From Formicarius rufipectus (lineage: Eukaryota > Chordata > Aves > Passeriformes > Formicariidae): DNA of 64,000 bases. The stretch spans positions 2,943,805 to 3,007,804 of the forward strand of contig VXAU01004938.1 in NCBI GenBank assembly GCA_013399695.1, given 5' to 3'. Positions 61,104 through 64,000 of the stretch are shown one piece after another. Below the pieces are notes generated by a model. It did no database searches. It saw nothing but the letters and a program-made list of their open reading frames with translations, and was not told the DNA's origin. Position 1 is the first letter of the stretch; every line of letters begins with the position of its first letter. The position numbers were made by a program, and so were the translations under genes.

Positions 61104-64000
61104 AAGCTTAAGTTCTGCTCCACAAACCTCACTGAGCTTTCCCTAACAGCTCTAGATTGTAGCAATTGAGTGTTTATTTGCTACCATTCAGATGAACTCC
61201 TTTTATTTGAAGATGTATAATTGTGCCATTCCTCTGCAGTATATTGCATTTCTCTCTCTTTTATTGCAAGTGAAAGAGGTGATGTTTCTCATTGTTTTGA
61301 GGCTTTTTATAAAGTTTGTAATGCATGAGCTTTTGCTGATGATTTGCTGTATAGAGCTGAGCAGAGCACTGCAGTGGACACTGCTCAGACAAAGGCATCG
61401 GGCTGCTGGTGAGGAGGAAAGGCTCAGCAGCATGGGTCAGGGTGTCTGGCAGAGTACTGGCCCTAGGCAGGGTTCTGAGGGCCTTGGCATTGTTCAGCCA
61501 CATGGAGTTACAAGTCTTAGCCTGAATTTCCCTCCTGAAATACACAAGCTTACGGTCATCACTGGATGTGGTTTCCAAAAGTGACACTGTGATATAATAC
61601 AACACCCAAAACTCTACAGAAATGCATTAGGGCAGCATTGATCTATGCAGATTGCAACTGCCTGATGGAGCATTCCTCTGACATCAGAACTCCTTAACCC
61701 TTCTCAGGCATTTGGAGTCTCTTTCAGTGCTTGATGTTAGTAGGGGAAAATTAAGGGGAAGCAAAACTGCAACTGCGCTGAGAAAGCTGTACCCTGAGAG
61801 TGTGATGTTCTGTCAGGCAGTGAGGGATATCTGCTCTGCACATATTTAGGATCCAGCCAGGCAGCAGAGAAAACTCTTTGTCTACCAAGGCTAAAGTGTG
61901 GAACAAACAGACAGAATACCACAAACCATGGAAAGTAAAAACAATTTCATATGATAAATTTATGTTGCGTGTACAGTAGATGAACGCTCCTTCTCTATGT
62001 TAGCAACTATATCCCATATCTTGGATATATCTAAATAGAGAATAATGAAAATATGATTATAATAAGAGACTTTCATCCAAAAGCTTCACATAACTCATAG
62101 GTTCCAATAAAATAAAGTACAGAAAACAACTAGAGTCTAAAATAAGCAGCGCCAATCCAACAAGGATCATTTGTGAGATAAGAGATCTCTCTGTCTATCA
62201 TGGGCATACCTTGAATTTATATGAATTTCAGAATGTAATTAAGCTCCACAGCAGAAAGAGATCCTGTAATGATGAAACAAATCCCTGTTGGTCATAAACT
62301 GTTTTTTTTTTCACAAGTTCTAGACAATAACTACATGAAAGAAAACAACAATATGAGGCAGCTCCCAGAGTCTGAGGCAACTACAGTCAGCAAATTGGGA
62401 TAACAGATTTGCCTCATATGCCACTGATTTTTATCTGAAATACATAAAAACATATTTAGAAGGGAATTATGGGAAGATTTATAGTCTCTTGAAAGGCAGA
62501 CCACACTGTGTTCAGGTCAACATTGCCATTCAGGAGGACAATTAGCAGAAATTTCAAAGGGTAGATAAGTTATTTCGGGCACAGGACATACATTTAGAAA
62601 AAGAAATGGGAAGATATGGCTCTAATAGGAGGAATCCTCTTCAAAAATTGGCTCTTTATGATGCCAACATGAAATTTTAAAATATTTTACTGGATCCTAT
62701 CCTGTTTATGCCAAACAACAATTAAAAGTGTGAGCAACACTGTGAGAGGATACCGTAGATGTGTGGGAGTGGCAGATGGCCATGTTTCTACTACAGTGAG
62801 AACAGGCTAGTCTAATTTTTTAGAGATCATGTCTAGTAACAAGTTGTGCATCAAAGAAACTTCAAAAGCTGTTGCTGTTACACTAAAATAGCATGTGACA
62901 AGATGCTTGAAAGAGACTGCTTTGTCTGATGTACTAGAAAACATAAGGAGCCATGGAGTGAGCTCAGACAGCAAGATTGCATTTTTCGAAATTACAAACT
63001 TCAGTTTATTTTTCCCAGTGCTACAACATTCTGGAGTGTCAGACTGAAGTTCAATAGGCTACTTCTATTTTGGCCTCTTAAAATGAATATTTTGGTGCCA
63101 AGGAGTACTATTCTGCAGGTGATAATTGCATATAGTGAATTAAACTGTAGCTCAGAATGGACACTGTTCTGCTGCCATTGACACTGTTAAGGTCTTGTAA
63201 AGTTTCTGGAGCACATATAGCCCCTGGCAAGTGACATTCTTCCAGGGAAAGCTTGGGAGTTAGCCTGGCCTGGCAATATTCCAAATGAGCACTTTGTGCG
63301 TTGCCACCCTCTTGGTGAGGGTAAAACAATGTGTACAGTACAGGCACGGACCATGTGGTGCCCAGTGGGTCTAAAGGCAGAGAATAGATGGTGGTCCAGT
63401 TTCAGTGTTAGCACAGGCACTGCCACTCTCCCTCAAGTAAATTAAATGCCTTTACTATTTTTTATTTATGATGTCTCTTTTCCAAAGCTTCTACGTAATG
63501 TCTATAATGAACTTAAACTCAAAGCAGTTGCTTTGTTCTCTAACAGCAGTTTTGCCCTTCACATCCAGATCTGAAACTGGGCTTGTGTTTAGAAAATTTG
63601 TCCCCATCCTTGAATGAGAGTAGATGGACTAATGCAAGATATTGCTTCTCCCTAGAAATATTATTTTATGCTACAAATAAGAATAAGAAAGAAACTTTAC
63701 TAAAATATGGAATTATATTTTTCATAGAATAAGTGTTTTGTGTTGTTTGCAGTAGCAAACAAAAGCTAGTAAAAGGACAAGAGAAATGAGCAGTACAGTG
63801 CAAAGAGAGAAATCCAACTGGATGAGGTTAAAAAACAGTATGGACGGTGTAAATGACATCTAATTATGGCACTAAATAATTAGTGTTGTAAGTGCCTTTC
63901 TCAAAGATTCTAGGTTTGTGCTGAAGTGCTGTTAAAACTCTACCACCAAATTCATCAAACACAAGCATATGCTTAATGACCTCTGTATGCTTAAAAGCTT
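61104..64000. other. Intergenic, nothing recognised
   Basis: AT-rich sequence to the window end. Short open frames at 61192-61605 lie on both strands of the same bases, an indication that neither is real. No repeat is recognised. Confidence 0.55.

Noticed and set aside
1..64000. Exons of the known syntenic neighbours TMEM74 and NUDCD1
   Set aside because: No conserved protein segment from either gene was seen; in human they lie more than 100 kb from TRHR.
1..64000. tRNA, rRNA, CRISPR arrays, tRNA-derived SINEs and bacterial-type features
   Set aside because: No tRNA A/B-box pair, regularly spaced repeat array or SINE head was noticed by eye. A tRNAscan-SE or Infernal run would be needed to exclude small RNA genes.

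Overview
This window is vertebrate nuclear DNA, very probably from a bird. It is AT-rich with dispersed small GC-rich patches. The recognisable interspersed repeats are the 3' ends of CR1 LINEs, in both orientations and of more than one subfamily type, plus remnants of endogenous-retrovirus long terminal repeats (LTRs) of types I associate with avian genomes. Nothing prokaryotic (operons, Shine-Dalgarno sites, CRISPR) is present.

The only protein-coding gene I can support is the thyrotropin-releasing hormone receptor, TRHR, on the + strand in two coding exons. Exon 1 (47525-48319) encodes residues 1-265, with TM1-TM5 and intracellular loop 3. A phase-0 GT-AG intron of about 5.9 kb follows. 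Exon 2 (54218-54637) encodes residues 266-404, with TM6, TM7 and the cytoplasmic tail. The TRH-contact residues, the ERY and NPVIY motifs, the extracellular cysteine pair and the Asp in TM2 are all intact, so the gene looks functional. A small CpG-rich patch at about 47060-47175 is the likely promoter or first-exon region. The inferred leader carries three upstream ATGs, and one opens a reading frame that overlaps the receptor start. The protein differs from mammalian TRHR mainly at the palmitoylation site (Cys-Asn-Tyr instead of Cys-Asn-Cys) and at the extreme C-terminus.

The 47 kb upstream of TRHR and the 9 kb downstream read as a gene desert. From left to right it holds: an ERVL-like LTR that contains an exact 292-bp duplication around a single N, almost certainly an unmerged contig overlap (1028-2045); a + strand CR1 (about 4116-4663); a - strand CR1 (about 11007-11567); a 225-bp T/G tract (about 16509-16732); a possible processed pseudogene (about 17566-17880); an isolated CpG-rich patch (19311-19405); further T/G tracts; a + strand CR1 (about 32229-32811); a TguLTR5-like LTR with internal repeats (about 35081-35790); a CR1 fragment (about 38536-38702); and an ancient CR1/L3-like relic (about 43880-44225). 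Downstream of TRHR are CR1 pieces at about 56933-57103 and 60541-61103, and a T/G tract with a 40-T run at about 58336-58530. In human the neighbours of TRHR are TMEM74 and NUDCD1; I see no exon of either here.

No previously undescribed coding system is visible. The points most worth a second look are the assembly duplication, the upstream reading frames of TRHR, its palmitoylation-site and C-terminal differences, the isolated CpG patch 28 kb upstream, and the unexplained inverted repeats.
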